This document shows, piece by piece, positions 23,953-31,163 of a stretch of DNA of 42,662 nucleotides. The position numbers were made by a program, and so were the translations under genes. Within the stretch, counting starts at the first letter, position 1. The number at the start of each line of letters is the position of its first letter. This DNA is from Acidobacteriota bacterium. GTDB lineage: Bacteria > Acidobacteriota > JAAYUB01. Location: positions 1 to 42,662 of the forward strand of contig JAGNHB010000052.1 in NCBI GenBank assembly GCA_018001935.1, in the 5' to 3' direction. The notes beneath the pieces are model-generated. The model ran no database searches and had not been told where the DNA came from. It saw nothing but the letters and a program-made list of their open reading frames with translations.

Positions 23953-26900
23953 ACGACGACACCACCCGCCATTTCCAAGACATGAAACCGGATTCACCCC
24001 CGTCGGGGGAGTCCCCCCTCGAGACGACCCTCGAGACCCCGGACAAGATGCTCGGCGGGTTGGCGGCCTCCATCCGGGACGTGGAGGACAAGCTCCTCGG
24101 GCGTGAGAACCACGGGGAGGCCGACCCGCTGATCGGCACCACGGTCGGGCCGTACCGGGTGAACGCTTTCCTCGGGATCGGCGGCATGGGCCGGGTTTAC
24201 CGGGCCACCGACACCCGGCTGAAGCGGACGGTGGCTCTCAAGTTCCTCAAGATGAACGACCCCGGGCCCATCGCCCGGCTGCTGCAGGAAGCCCAGGCCC
24301 TGGCCCGCCTCGATCACGGGAATGTCTGCCGGGTTTTCGACGTGGGCGAAATCGAGGGGAAGCCCTTCATCGCCATGCAGTACATCGACGGGGTTTCCCT
24401 GTCGCAGCAGGCGGGCGAACTCTACCAGGAGCAGAAGCTCCGCCTGATCAAGGCGGCGGCGGAAGGGTTGGGGGAGGCGCACCGCCTGGGGCTGGTCCAC
24501 CGGGACATCAAGCCCGGGAACATCATGCTGGAAAAGGCGGGGGTCGGGAACTGGAAGCCCATCCTCATGGACTTCGGCCTGGCCCGCCAGGTCGGCGAGA
24601 AAGGGGTCTCGGTTACGGGGGAGATCATGGGGACCCCGATGTACATGGCCCCCGAACAGGCCGCCGGGAAGGTTCACGACATCGGCCCCCGGACGGACGT
24701 CTACAGCCTGGGGGCGACCCTGTACGAACTCCTGGCAGGGCGACCGCTCTGGGAGACCGAGAGCCCCGTCAACACCCTGGCGTGCATCCTCCTACAAGAC
24801 CCCCTCCCGCTCCGGGCCGTCGACCGGCGGATTCCCGAGGACCTCGAGACCCTCGTGATGAAGTGCCTGGAGCGGGACCCGTTCCGGCGCTACGTCGACG
24901 CCTCGGAACTGGCGGCCGACCTGGGCCGTTACCTCGAGGGGGAACCCGTCCTCGCCCGGAAGGCGTCCGTCGGTTATCGCCTCTGGAAGAAGGTCCGGAA
25001 GAACAAGGCGCTCTCCCTGGTCCTCCTGCTCTCCCTGGTGATGGTTGCCGCCCTCTCCGTGCTCTGGGCCCGCTCTGCCTACCTCATGGCGCGGAAGGTG
25101 GAACTGGCGGCCCTCTTCGACCGGGAGATCCGCTACGTGGAAAGCTACGTGGCCTGGGTCAGGGGACGGCCGCTCCACGACACCCGAAACGAGATGAACT
25201 TCATCCGGGCCGGGCTCGACCGCATCCGGTACCGGATGGAGCGGGAAGGCCCCGTCGCCCGGGGCCCGGGGAATTCCGCCATCGGACGCGGCCTTTTGGC
25301 GCTCGGGGAGTACGCCCCCGCGCGGGACAACCTCCGGAAAGCCGTCGAGGAGTTCGATTACCGGACCCCGGAAGTCTGTTACTACCTCGGGCTGTCCCTG
25401 ACGAGGCTCTATGAGGCGGAAATCTTCCGGATCCAGCTCATGGACCCGTCGAATCGCCCGGCAGCGAGGGCCCGGGCCCTCACCGAACTCCGGGACCCGG
25501 CCCTCGCCTATCTGAAGGAGGGGCGGGCGGTGGTGAGCGAATCCCCCGAGTACGTGGAAGCCCTGCTGGGCTATCTCGACGACCGGTTCCCGGAGGCGGA
25601 AGCCAAGGCCCGGGAAGGCCTGGCGCGTTGCCCCTGGCAGTCCGACATCGAGGCGCTCCTGGTGAAAATCCTTTTCAACCGGGCGGAAAGTTCGGGCGAC
25701 CGGGGCGACGCGAAGAGCGAGGCCGCCTTCCTGTCCCAGGCCGGACACCTGGTGGACGACCTGGTCCGGCGCTACCCCAGCGACATGACGTCACGCAGGC
25801 TGCGGACCTACCTCCTGTACCTCCGACTCAGGCGCAGCCTGGCCGGAGAGGACGTCAAGGGCGCGGAAACGCTGCTGGCACGGGCCAAGGCGGAGAGGAC
25901 CGCCATCCGGGCCATCGATCCCGGAGCGGTGGAGGCGACGAAGGTCGTTCTCCTCTCGGAGTACAACCTGGCGGAATTCCTGATCCAGCGCGGGATCGAC
26001 CCGGATACGCCCCTCTACGACGAGGGCCTGCACGAGGCCCGGCGGATGGTGGAGACGGCGCCGCAAAACCCGACGGGCTATCTCTACACCGGGGCGTTCC
26101 TGCAGCTCAGGGCCAACGCGCTCCCGCCGGCCGAGAAGCAACGGGCCGCTTCCCTCCTGGCAGAGGCAGCCGCCATCCTCCGCCGGGGAGAGCAGCATGC
26201 CGGGGACGATGCCGCCCTCTTCAGCACCCAGCTCGGGAACACGCTCTACGGCCAGGGCAGCATCCTCCGGCGGCAAGGGGGAGACCCCACGCCGCTCCTG
26301 GACGAGGCTATCGGCGCCTACCGGCGGACCATCCGCTTCTCGGGACGCGACGCCCTGCATTACCAGAACCTGGCGACCGCCCTCCTGGAAAAGGGGATCT
26401 GGTTCACCAAAGCCGGGAAGAACGGGATCCCCCTGGTCGTGGAAGCCCGGGAAGCCTTCCGGAAGGCGCTGGCGTTGGACGCCGGGCTGGATTTCTCGCC
26501 CGTCGGGATCGCCATTGCCCTGGAAGTCGAAACGATCGGGGCGCTGTCTCAGGGCAAGGACGCTTCCTTCTGCCTGAAGGAGTTGCGGGACCTGGCCATG
26601 GCGCCCACCCTGAAAGAGTCGCTCCGGAAGACGATCCTCCCGGTGTATTTCGAGGCGCTGCAGAACCGGGGGTACGCGGCCTTTCGCGATGGGGGGGACG
26701 CCCGCGACGTCCTCGCGCTGTACGGGGAGACGCTCCGACAGTGGGAAACAACGGCTCCGCCCACGGAGCGGGAAAACACGCATCGCCTCATGTACCATCT
26801 CCTCGAGGCGGAGGTGGAGCTTGCAGGTTCGCGATCACCCGAGGCCGCCCTGAAGGCCGCGGAGGGAATCCTGAAGGCGCTGTCGGACCCGGCGAACCCG

Positions 26901-27239
26901 CGGGTACTTCTGCTGGAACGCATCCGGTTCCACCGGTTGCGGGGGGAGGAGGCCATGCGCGCCGGCGGGGGTGATCCTGAACGGGAATTCCGCAAGGTGG
27001 ACACCCTCCTGAAAACCCTTTTCAATATTCAGAACCGGGAAGCGGTCGCCGCCATGGCCGCCGAAGCCGGCGCCCTGAAGCTGGACCGCGCGCTCCTGGC
27101 CAAGTCCCCGGAGGCCCGCCGCGACCTGGCAATCCGGGCCCTGGACTGTTTCCGCCAGGCCCAGGCGAAAAATGCTCTCATCGCTCTGGAGTACAGCGCC
27201 CGGATCCGCCGGGCCCGCGCGCTGGCGAGCCAGCCATGA
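23949..27239 (+). CDS. Membrane Ser/Thr protein kinase with TPR-rich C-terminal region (paralogue)
   Basis: A 1096-residue protein. An acidic N-terminal stretch (1-62) precedes a Hanks kinase (about 67-335) with GIGGMGRVY (76-84), catalytic Lys98, HRDIKPGN, DFGLA and GTPMYMAPEQ. A transmembrane helix follows at about 354-374, then about 700 residues of TPR-like helices. The post-TM segment (EIRYVESYVAWVRGRPLHD, then ARGPGNSAIGRG) aligns by eye with the kinase at 17128-20271, so they are paralogues. The TTG start is supported by GGGAGGG 8 nt upstream and a 4-nt overlap with the small ORF before it; the next ATG (23982) has no site. Substrates and signals are unknown. Confidence 0.88.
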   Translation: MNDDTTRHFQDMKPDSPPSGESPLETTLETPDKMLGGLAASIRDVEDKLLGRENHGEADPLIGTTVGPYRVNAFLGIGGMGRVYRATDTRLKRTVALKFLKMNDPGPIARLLQEAQALARLDHGNVCRVFDVGEIEGKPFIAMQYIDGVSLSQQAGELYQEQKLRLIKAAAEGLGEAHRLGLVHRDIKPGNIMLEKAGVGNWKPILMDFGLARQVGEKGVSVTGEIMGTPMYMAPEQAAGKVHDIGPRTDVYSLGATLYELLAGRPLWETESPVNTLACILLQDPLPLRAVDRRIPEDLETLVMKCLERDPFRRYVDASELAADLGRYLEGEPVLARKASVGYRLWKKVRKNKALSLVLLLSLVMVAALSVLWARSAYLMARKVELAALFDREIRYVESYVAWVRGRPLHDTRNEMNFIRAGLDRIRYRMEREGPVARGPGNSAIGRGLLALGEYAPARDNLRKAVEEFDYRTPEVCYYLGLSLTRLYEAEIFRIQLMDPSNRPAARARALTELRDPALAYLKEGRAVVSESPEYVEALLGYLDDRFPEAEAKAREGLARCPWQSDIEALLVKILFNRAESSGDRGDAKSEAAFLSQAGHLVDDLVRRYPSDMTSRRLRTYLLYLRLRRSLAGEDVKGAETLLARAKAERTAIRAIDPGAVEATKVVLLSEYNLAEFLIQRGIDPDTPLYDEGLHEARRMVETAPQNPTGYLYTGAFLQLRANALPPAEKQRAASLLAEAAAILRRGEQHAGDDAALFSTQLGNTLYGQGSILRRQGGDPTPLLDEAIGAYRRTIRFSGRDALHYQNLATALLEKGIWFTKAGKNGIPLVVEAREAFRKALALDAGLDFSPVGIAIALEVETIGALSQGKDASFCLKELRDLAMAPTLKESLRKTILPVYFEALQNRGYAAFRDGGDARDVLALYGETLRQWETTAPPTERENTHRLMYHLLEAEVELAGSRSPEAALKAAEGILKALSDPANPRVLLLERIRFHRLRGEEAMRAGGGDPEREFRKVDTLLKTLFNIQNREAVAAMAAEAGALKLDRALLAKSPEARRDLAIRALDCFRQAQAKNALIALEYSARIRRARALASQP

Positions 27240-27266
27240 TTCCCGACCCGGACGAAACGAAAAACA

Positions 27267-27296
27267 ACCACGAAATACACGGAAGACACGAACGGG
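27267..27296. repeat. ACCACGAAATACACGG dispersed repeat
   Basis: The 30 bases are identical to 23122-23151. A degenerate, partly tandem version (ACCACGGAATACACGAAAG then repeated GACACGAAA) lies at 30931-30975. All are intergenic. Confidence 0.8.
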
Positions 27297-27408
27297 AAAG
27301 AACCACGAACCACACCAACCACACGAACCTCCTCCATCCCTTCGGGATGCCGCCGACCCTCCCGATCTCTTGCGCATTTTGCCGAAGACCTTACTTCAAA
27401 GGGACTAC

Positions 27409-27603
27409 GCTTTCTCCCGGGACTTCGCCCGGTGAAAGCGGCCTCAGAAGTCAGCCGGACGCGACAACATGTTGGGCAGAATGCATTCGCTAAAGCGCTT
27501 AAAGCGCCTAGGCTTTTCCCAGGACTTCGTCCGGAAAAAGTGGCCTGGGAAGGCAACCGAAATCGACAACATGCTGGTTAAAGCGCAGCCGCTAAAGCGC
27601 CTG
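27409..27603. repeat. Two tandem copies of a hairpin-forming repeat
   Basis: Copy 1 spans 27409-27510, copy 2 27512-27603. Both start GCTTT, contain GGACTTCG, then CGACAACATG(T/C)TGG, and end GCTAAAGCGC. Each start folds into a hairpin: CTTTC..CCGGG / CCCGG..GAAAG in copy 1, CTTTT..GGAC / GTCC..AAAAG in copy 2. Bases differ but pairing is kept, suggesting structure is what is conserved. Confidence 0.65.
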
Positions 27604-27765
27604 GATCGGTCCAGGCATCTCCCCGGGACGCCTCCGTATCCCAGCGCCTTTGCGAGAGATCCAGGAGTACGGAACGCCCACCGCGGCAACGGGCGGGTGT
27701 CCTGGCCCTGAATCGTGCTCGCCACGCCCTCGCCCTGCCGGGATCGTTCCCTCTGCGTCTTCACC

Positions 27766-27927
27766 CCGTCAGGGGTGAAATATTTGTAGAAAAGGCAGTT
27801 ATAAAGATTCTTCTCCCCCGCGCGCCGCCGGCCGGGGAACGGGCCCCGCGGCACAATCTCCCCCCGGCGGCGCGCGGGGGAAAATGAAAAATAACCTCTT
27901 TTGCTTCCTATATTTAACCCCTGACGG
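27766..27927. mobile_element. Foldback (MITE-like) palindromic element
   Basis: Arms 27766-27831 and 27864-27927 are imperfect inverted repeats about 65 bp long around a 32-bp centre. Outer ends CCGTCAGGGGT / ACCCCTGACGG and the inner ends next to the centre (CTCCCCCGCGCGCCGCCGG-type) are close to perfect; the AT-rich middles of the arms have drifted. There is no ORF. No target-site duplication was evident. It may be a non-autonomous transposable element or a large REP-type structure. Confidence 0.6.
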
Positions 27928-28044
27928 AATGAGGGAGCGGTGGCGATCGGCGGGAAAACCCGCCCGGGGGCCCCGTCTCCTCGAACGTCCCCCCGGCCCG
28001 CCACGAAGCCGGATGCACGGAGAATCACCCCTCTGCCAACCCGT

Positions 28045-28098
28045 TGGTTCGTCTGTCCTTTTGGTCCCTTTGGTCCTTTGGGTCCCTTTGTCCCTTCG
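28045..28098. repeat. 9-bp GGTCCTTTT tandem tract, copy 2
   Basis: Units such as GGTCCCTTT and GGTCCTTTG repeat with a 9-bp period, same orientation as at 23401-23460 and 42475-42538. Confidence 0.75.
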
Positions 28099-28164
28099 CC
28101 GTCCCGTTTCCGCCTGATGGAACGTCATCGCCGCTCCCCTTTTCCCCCTTCCGAAAGGCGCGTG

Positions 28165-28330
28165 GGTTGCGTTGAGGCCGCGCCGCTCCGGCGGCCTGCG
28201 CGGCGCGGGCAAAGCGGCGCTCCGGCAGCCTGCGCGCCGCACTCCGCGGGTGGTGGACGAAACACCTGAAGCGCGCCGCACTGCGCGGGTGGGGGCGGGG
28301 CACAGGCTACCTCCGCGCCGCAAGTCAGCG
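28165..28330. repeat. GC-rich imperfect direct/inverted repeats
   Basis: Two related blocks, GCGCCGCTCCGGCGGCCTGC and GGCGCTCCGGCAGCCTGC, are joined by GGCGCGGGCAAAGCGGCGC, which resembles the block at 2240-2260. No coding frame is credible. Confidence 0.45.
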
Positions 28331-28337
28331 GCGACGC

Positions 28338-28610
28338 CCGGGATCCTTCGGTGCCGATTTCGACGGCGTTTGCGATGCCTGTTCCGACTGCGATGCCGAT
28401 TGCGGCTGTGTTATCGACTGCGATACCGACTGCGGCTGCGATACCGACTGCGGCTGCGATACCGATTGCGGCTGCGATACCGATTGCGGCTGCGATACCG
28501 ATTGCGGCTGCGATACCGATTGCGATACCGATACCGATTGCGATACCGATACCGATTGCGATACCGATACCGATACCGACCCCGATGAGACAGCCTCCGG
28601 ACCTACAGCC
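28338..28610. repeat. Dispersed repeat element, copy 2 (expanded hexamer core)
   Basis: The left flank CCGGGATCCTTCGGTGCCGA (28338-28357) and right flank (ATGAGACAG, CTCCGGACCTACAGCC) match the copy at 22931-23065. The core is larger, with many TGCGGC-TGCGAT-ACCGAT units. The right flank continues into tandem CCTACAG units that run to the catalase stop codon (28639-28641). Confidence 0.8.
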
Positions 28611-28638
28611 TCCGGACCTACAGCCTACAGCCTACAGC

Positions 28639-30093
28639 CTACCGCGTCACCTCCTCCAACGCGATGCCGAGGGCCTTCGCGACGCCCTCGCCGTAGGCGG
28701 GGTCGGCCTTGAGGCAGTTGCCGATGTGGCGGACCTTGATCTCCTTCGGGGCGTCCCCCATGGCGCGGGCAGTGTTGCCGAAAAGCGCTTCCTGCTGCTC
28801 GGGGCTCATGAGCCGGAAGAGCAGGCCGGGCTGGGTGTAGTAATCGTCGTCGTCCTTTCGGTGGTCCCAGCGGTCCGCGGCCCCCTGGAGGGGCAGGGGC
28901 GGTTCGGCGAAGGCCGGCTGCTGCTGCCACTCGCCGTAGCTGTTGGGCTCGTAGCCCAGGGTGGAACCGTAGTTGCCGTCCACGCGCATGAGGCCGTCGC
29001 GGTGGTAGCTGTGGACCGGGCAGCGGGGCGCGTTCACCGGGATCAGGTGGTGGTTGACGCCGAGCCGGTAGCGCTGGGCGTCGCCGTAGGAAAAGAGGCG
29101 CCCCTGGAGCATCTTGTCGGGGGAGAACCCGATGCCGGGCACCACATTGGCCGGGTTAAAGGCGGCCTGTTCCACGTCGGCGAAGTAGTTCTCGGGATTT
29201 CGGTTCAGTTCCATCACCCCTACCTCGATCAGCGGGTAGTCCTTGTGGTACCAGACCTTGGTGAGGTCGAAGGGGTTGTAGGGGCACGCCGCCGCCTGGG
29301 CTTCCGTCATGACCTGGAGGGACAGCGTCCAGCGGGGGAAGTCGCCCTTCTCGATGCTCTCGTAGAGGTCGCGCTGGTGGCTCTCGCGGCACTTGCCGAC
29401 CACGGCCTCGGCCTCGGCGTCGGTCAGGTTCCTGATGCCCTGGTGGGACCGGAGGTGGAACTTCACCCAGACCCGTTCGCCGGCGGCGTTGACCAGGCTG
29501 AAGGTGTGGCTGCCGAACCCGTGCATGTGGCGGTAGGACAGGGGGATGCCGCGGTCGCTCATGGTGATGGTGATCTGGTGCAGCGCCTCGGGCAGGGAGG
29601 TCCAGAAGTCCCAGTTGTTCTTCGCGCTCCGGAGGTTGGTCCGGGGGTCGCGCTTGACGGCGTGGTTGAGGTCGGGGAACTTGAGGGGGTCGCGCAGGAA
29701 GAAGACGGGGGTGTTGTTCCCCACCAGGTCCCAGTTCCCCTCCTCGGTGTAGAACTTGACGGCGAAGCCGCGGATGTCGCGCTCGGCGTCGGCCGCGCCA
29801 CGCTCGCCGGCCACGGTGGAGAAGCGCACGAAGAGGTCGGTCTTCTTCCCCACCTCGGCGAAAATCTTCGCCCGGGTGTAGCGGGTGATGTCGTGGGTGA
29901 CGGTGAAGGTGCCGAAAGCCCCGGACCCCTTGGCGTGCATGCGTCGCTCGGGGATCACCTCCCGGTCGAAGTGGGCGAGCTTCTCCAGGAACCAGACGTC
30001 CTGGAGCAGCTGCGGGCCCCGGGGGCCGGCGGTCTCCACGTTCTGGTTGTCGGGCACGGGGGCGCCGTTGACGCGGGTGAGTTTCTTGTCCAT
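28639..30093 (-). CDS. katA: Heme catalase (monofunctional, small-subunit clade)
   Basis: The 484-residue enzyme converts hydrogen peroxide to water and oxygen. Seen: the N-terminal [10 protein letters not shown] arm, the active-site His in [12 protein letters not shown], the active-site Asn in [11 protein letters not shown], and the proximal heme Tyr in [14 protein letters not shown]. Length and motifs fit the small-subunit heme catalases of clade 3. The ATG at 30093 follows AGGAGGAGG. The gene lies downstream of a PerR-type regulator on the same strand, with 257 bp between them holding a long inverted repeat. Peroxide induction through PerR is likely but no clear PerR box was found directly upstream. 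The stop codon sits in repeat-derived sequence. Confidence 0.95.
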   Translation of the reverse strand: MDKKLTRVNGAPVPDNQNVETAGPRGPQLLQDVWFLEKLAHFDREVIPERRMHAKGSGAFGTFTVTHDITRYTRAKIFAEVGKKTDLFVRFSTVAGERGAADAERDIRGFAVKFYTEEGNWDLVGNNTPVFFLRDPLKFPDLNHAVKRDPRTNLRSAKNNWDFWTSLPEALHQITITMSDRGIPLSYRHMHGFGSHTFSLVNAAGERVWVKFHLRSHQGIRNLTDAEAEAVVGKCRESHQRDLYESIEKGDFPRWTLSLQVMTEAQAAACPYNPFDLTKVWYHKDYPLIEVGVMELNRNPENYFADVEQAAFNPANVVPGIGFSPDKMLQGRLFSYGDAQRYRLGVNHHLIPVNAPRCPVHSYHRDGLMRVDGNYGSTLGYEPNSYGEWQQQPAFAEPPLPLQGAADRWDHRKDDDDYYTQPGLLFRLMSPEQQEALFGNTARAMGDAPKEIKVRHIGNCLKADPAYGEGVAKALGIALEEVTR

Positions 30094-30146
30094 GAGTCCT
30101 CCTCCTGCAAGGTGTAGTTTTGACGGTCCGGCAAAATGTCCCTCTC

Positions 30147-30243
30147 TCTCTCAGAGGCACGGAGGCACGGAGAAATGCAGATCGTATTTCTTGAAATCAA
30201 CAATCCTTATGATTCTTCTCCGTGCCCCCGTGCCTCTGAGAGA
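30147..30243. repeat. 28-bp near-perfect inverted repeat between perR and katA
   Basis: Arms 30147-30174 and 30216-30243 pair at 27 of 28 positions (core CAGAGGCACGGAGGCACGGA) around a 41-nt AT-richer loop. In RNA this would be a very stable stem. It lies in the probable leader or upstream region of the catalase gene. The loop holds a weak dyad, AATCA-N10-TGATT (30195-30214). It could be a REP-type insertion, a terminator for perR or a regulatory structure. Confidence 0.75.
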
Positions 30244-30350
30244 TTTGAATCCGGGCTTTTTGCAACCGTGTCAATCTTTACTTCATCCGGGAATCGTGCA
30301 GACGGGCCGGCGTCGCACGCGGTCCGGTTCGAACCCGTGTCCCCGTCGGG

Positions 30351-30857
30351 TCACTCGTCCCTGTGATCGGCGGGGAGCGCGGGCGCCGACCCTTTCGCGG
30401 GATCTTTCGCCTCCCGTGCAGCGCAGCGGCGGCACAGGCCCCGGACCTCGACGCGGGCGGTCTCCACGCTGCCCATGGCCCGGACGGCATCCGGGAGGTC
30501 CAGGCGGTCGAGGGCCTCGCAGGCGAAGTCGTGCGTGGCTCCGCACGCCCGGCAGACGAAGTGGTGGTGGGGCCCCCGGTTCGCGTCGAACCGGGTCCGC
30601 TCGCGGGGCGTCCCCAGGGTGGACAGGAGCCCGAGGTCCACCAGCAGCCACAGGGTGCGGTACACCGTGTCCAGGGACACCGAGGGGAGCCGTTTCCGCA
30701 CGCCGCCCAGCACCGTCTCGGCGTCGGGGTGGTCCCCGGACGCGGCCACCACCCGGAAGATCTCCGTCCGCTGGGGGGTGAGCTTGACGCCGGCCCGCCG
30801 GAGGCCCTCCCGGAACTGTTCCAGGCGCTGTTTCATGCCGTCCGGCTCACGGGTCAT
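30351..30857 (-). CDS. perR: PerR-type Fur-family regulator
   Basis: A 168-residue repressor. The winged helix (about 15-85; KLTPQRTEIFRVV, VSLDTVYRTLWLLVDLGLL) is followed by a metal-binding dimer domain. Structural zinc site: two CxxC pairs, CRAC and CRRC. Regulatory site: HPDAETV, then RFDANRGPHHHFVC and ATHDF. The Asp in RFD, rather than Glu, is the known mark of peroxide-sensing PerR as opposed to Fur. The ATG at 30857 is chosen because GGGAGG lies 6 nt upstream and the promoter start is just before it; longer in-frame starts to 30971 run through the promoter. Catalase follows on the same strand. Confidence 0.88.
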   Translation of the reverse strand: MTREPDGMKQRLEQFREGLRRAGVKLTPQRTEIFRVVAASGDHPDAETVLGGVRKRLPSVSLDTVYRTLWLLVDLGLLSTLGTPRERTRFDANRGPHHHFVCRACGATHDFACEALDRLDLPDAVRAMGSVETARVEVRGLCRRCAAREAKDPAKGSAPALPADHRDE

Positions 30858-30890
30858 GCAGGCCTCCCGATGTCGCATCATTCCTAAATC

Positions 30891-30919
30891 AGAATAAACT
30901 GACAATACCATTTTGTCAA
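30891..30919 (-). promoter_or_regulatory. perR promoter with overlapping 19-bp dyad operator
   Basis: On the minus strand TTGACA (30919-30914), 17 bp, TATTCT (30896-30891). Overlapping the -35 and spacer is TGACAATACCATTTTGTCA (30900-30918), a 6-7-6 dyad of the length bound by Fur-family proteins. Autoregulation by PerR is a reasonable inference, though the dyad differs from the classic TTATAAT-type PerR box. Confidence 0.65.
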
Positions 30920-30930
30920 GGGCATTTTCA

Positions 30931-30975
30931 ACCACGGAATACACGAAAGACACGAAAGACACGAAAGACACGAAA
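30931..30975. repeat. ACACGAAAG tandem tract
   Basis: ACCACGGAATACACGAAAG continues as three to four GACACGAAA units of 9 bp, related to the repeats at 23122 and 27267. Confidence 0.7.
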
Positions 30976-31022
30976 CCGTCCGCAGGCGCTCAAGCAGGCA
31001 GCCGGCGGGCGGCCCGACGAGT

Positions 31023-31129
31023 CAGAGCCGCGCGCGTAAGCAAGCGGTCGGTTTTTCGGGGATGGACCGCTCCCTTACGGTCGCGGTTCTGAGCGGGGAT
31101 GGACCGCTCCCTTACGGTCGCGGCTCTGA
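31023..31129. repeat. REP-like cluster (one inverted, two direct copies)
   Basis: Two 35-bp direct copies, GGGGATGGACCGCTCCCTTA plus 15 more bases, lie at 31058-31092 and 31095-31129 and differ at one base. An inverted diverged copy at 31023-31049 (CAGAGCCGCG, GTAAG, AGCGGTC) can pair with the first. It sits just past the end of the efflux operon and could act as a transcription or mRNA-stability element. Confidence 0.75.
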
Positions 31130-31163
31130 TCAGCGTTTCGTGGTGAGGGTGTCGAGACCCGGC

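Larger units (their letters stand above)
27240..28638. other. 1.4-kb non-coding repeat island
   Basis: No reading frame here has a ribosome-binding site or protein-like sequence. The region is a patchwork: the ACCACGAAATACACGG repeat (27267-27296), a two-copy hairpin repeat (27409-27603), a foldback element (27766-27927), a 9-bp tract (28045-28098), GC-rich dyads around 28165-28330 and the second hexamer-tract element (28338-28610). Local base composition swings from AT-rich (27770-27815, 27880-27920) to extremely GC-rich. Confidence 0.7.

Noticed and set aside
28380..28590. CRISPR array
   Set aside because: The repeats are contiguous 6-bp units with no unique spacers and no cas genes nearby.
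28351..30117. 588-codon plus-strand frame starting in the hexamer tract and running opposite catalase
   Set aside because: Its start is pure repeat (Ala-Ile-Pro units) and the rest is the antisense of a clear catalase.
31058..31129. CRISPR array or attachment site
   Set aside because: Only two direct copies 2 nt apart, palindromic, with no spacer or integrase; better read as REP-like.
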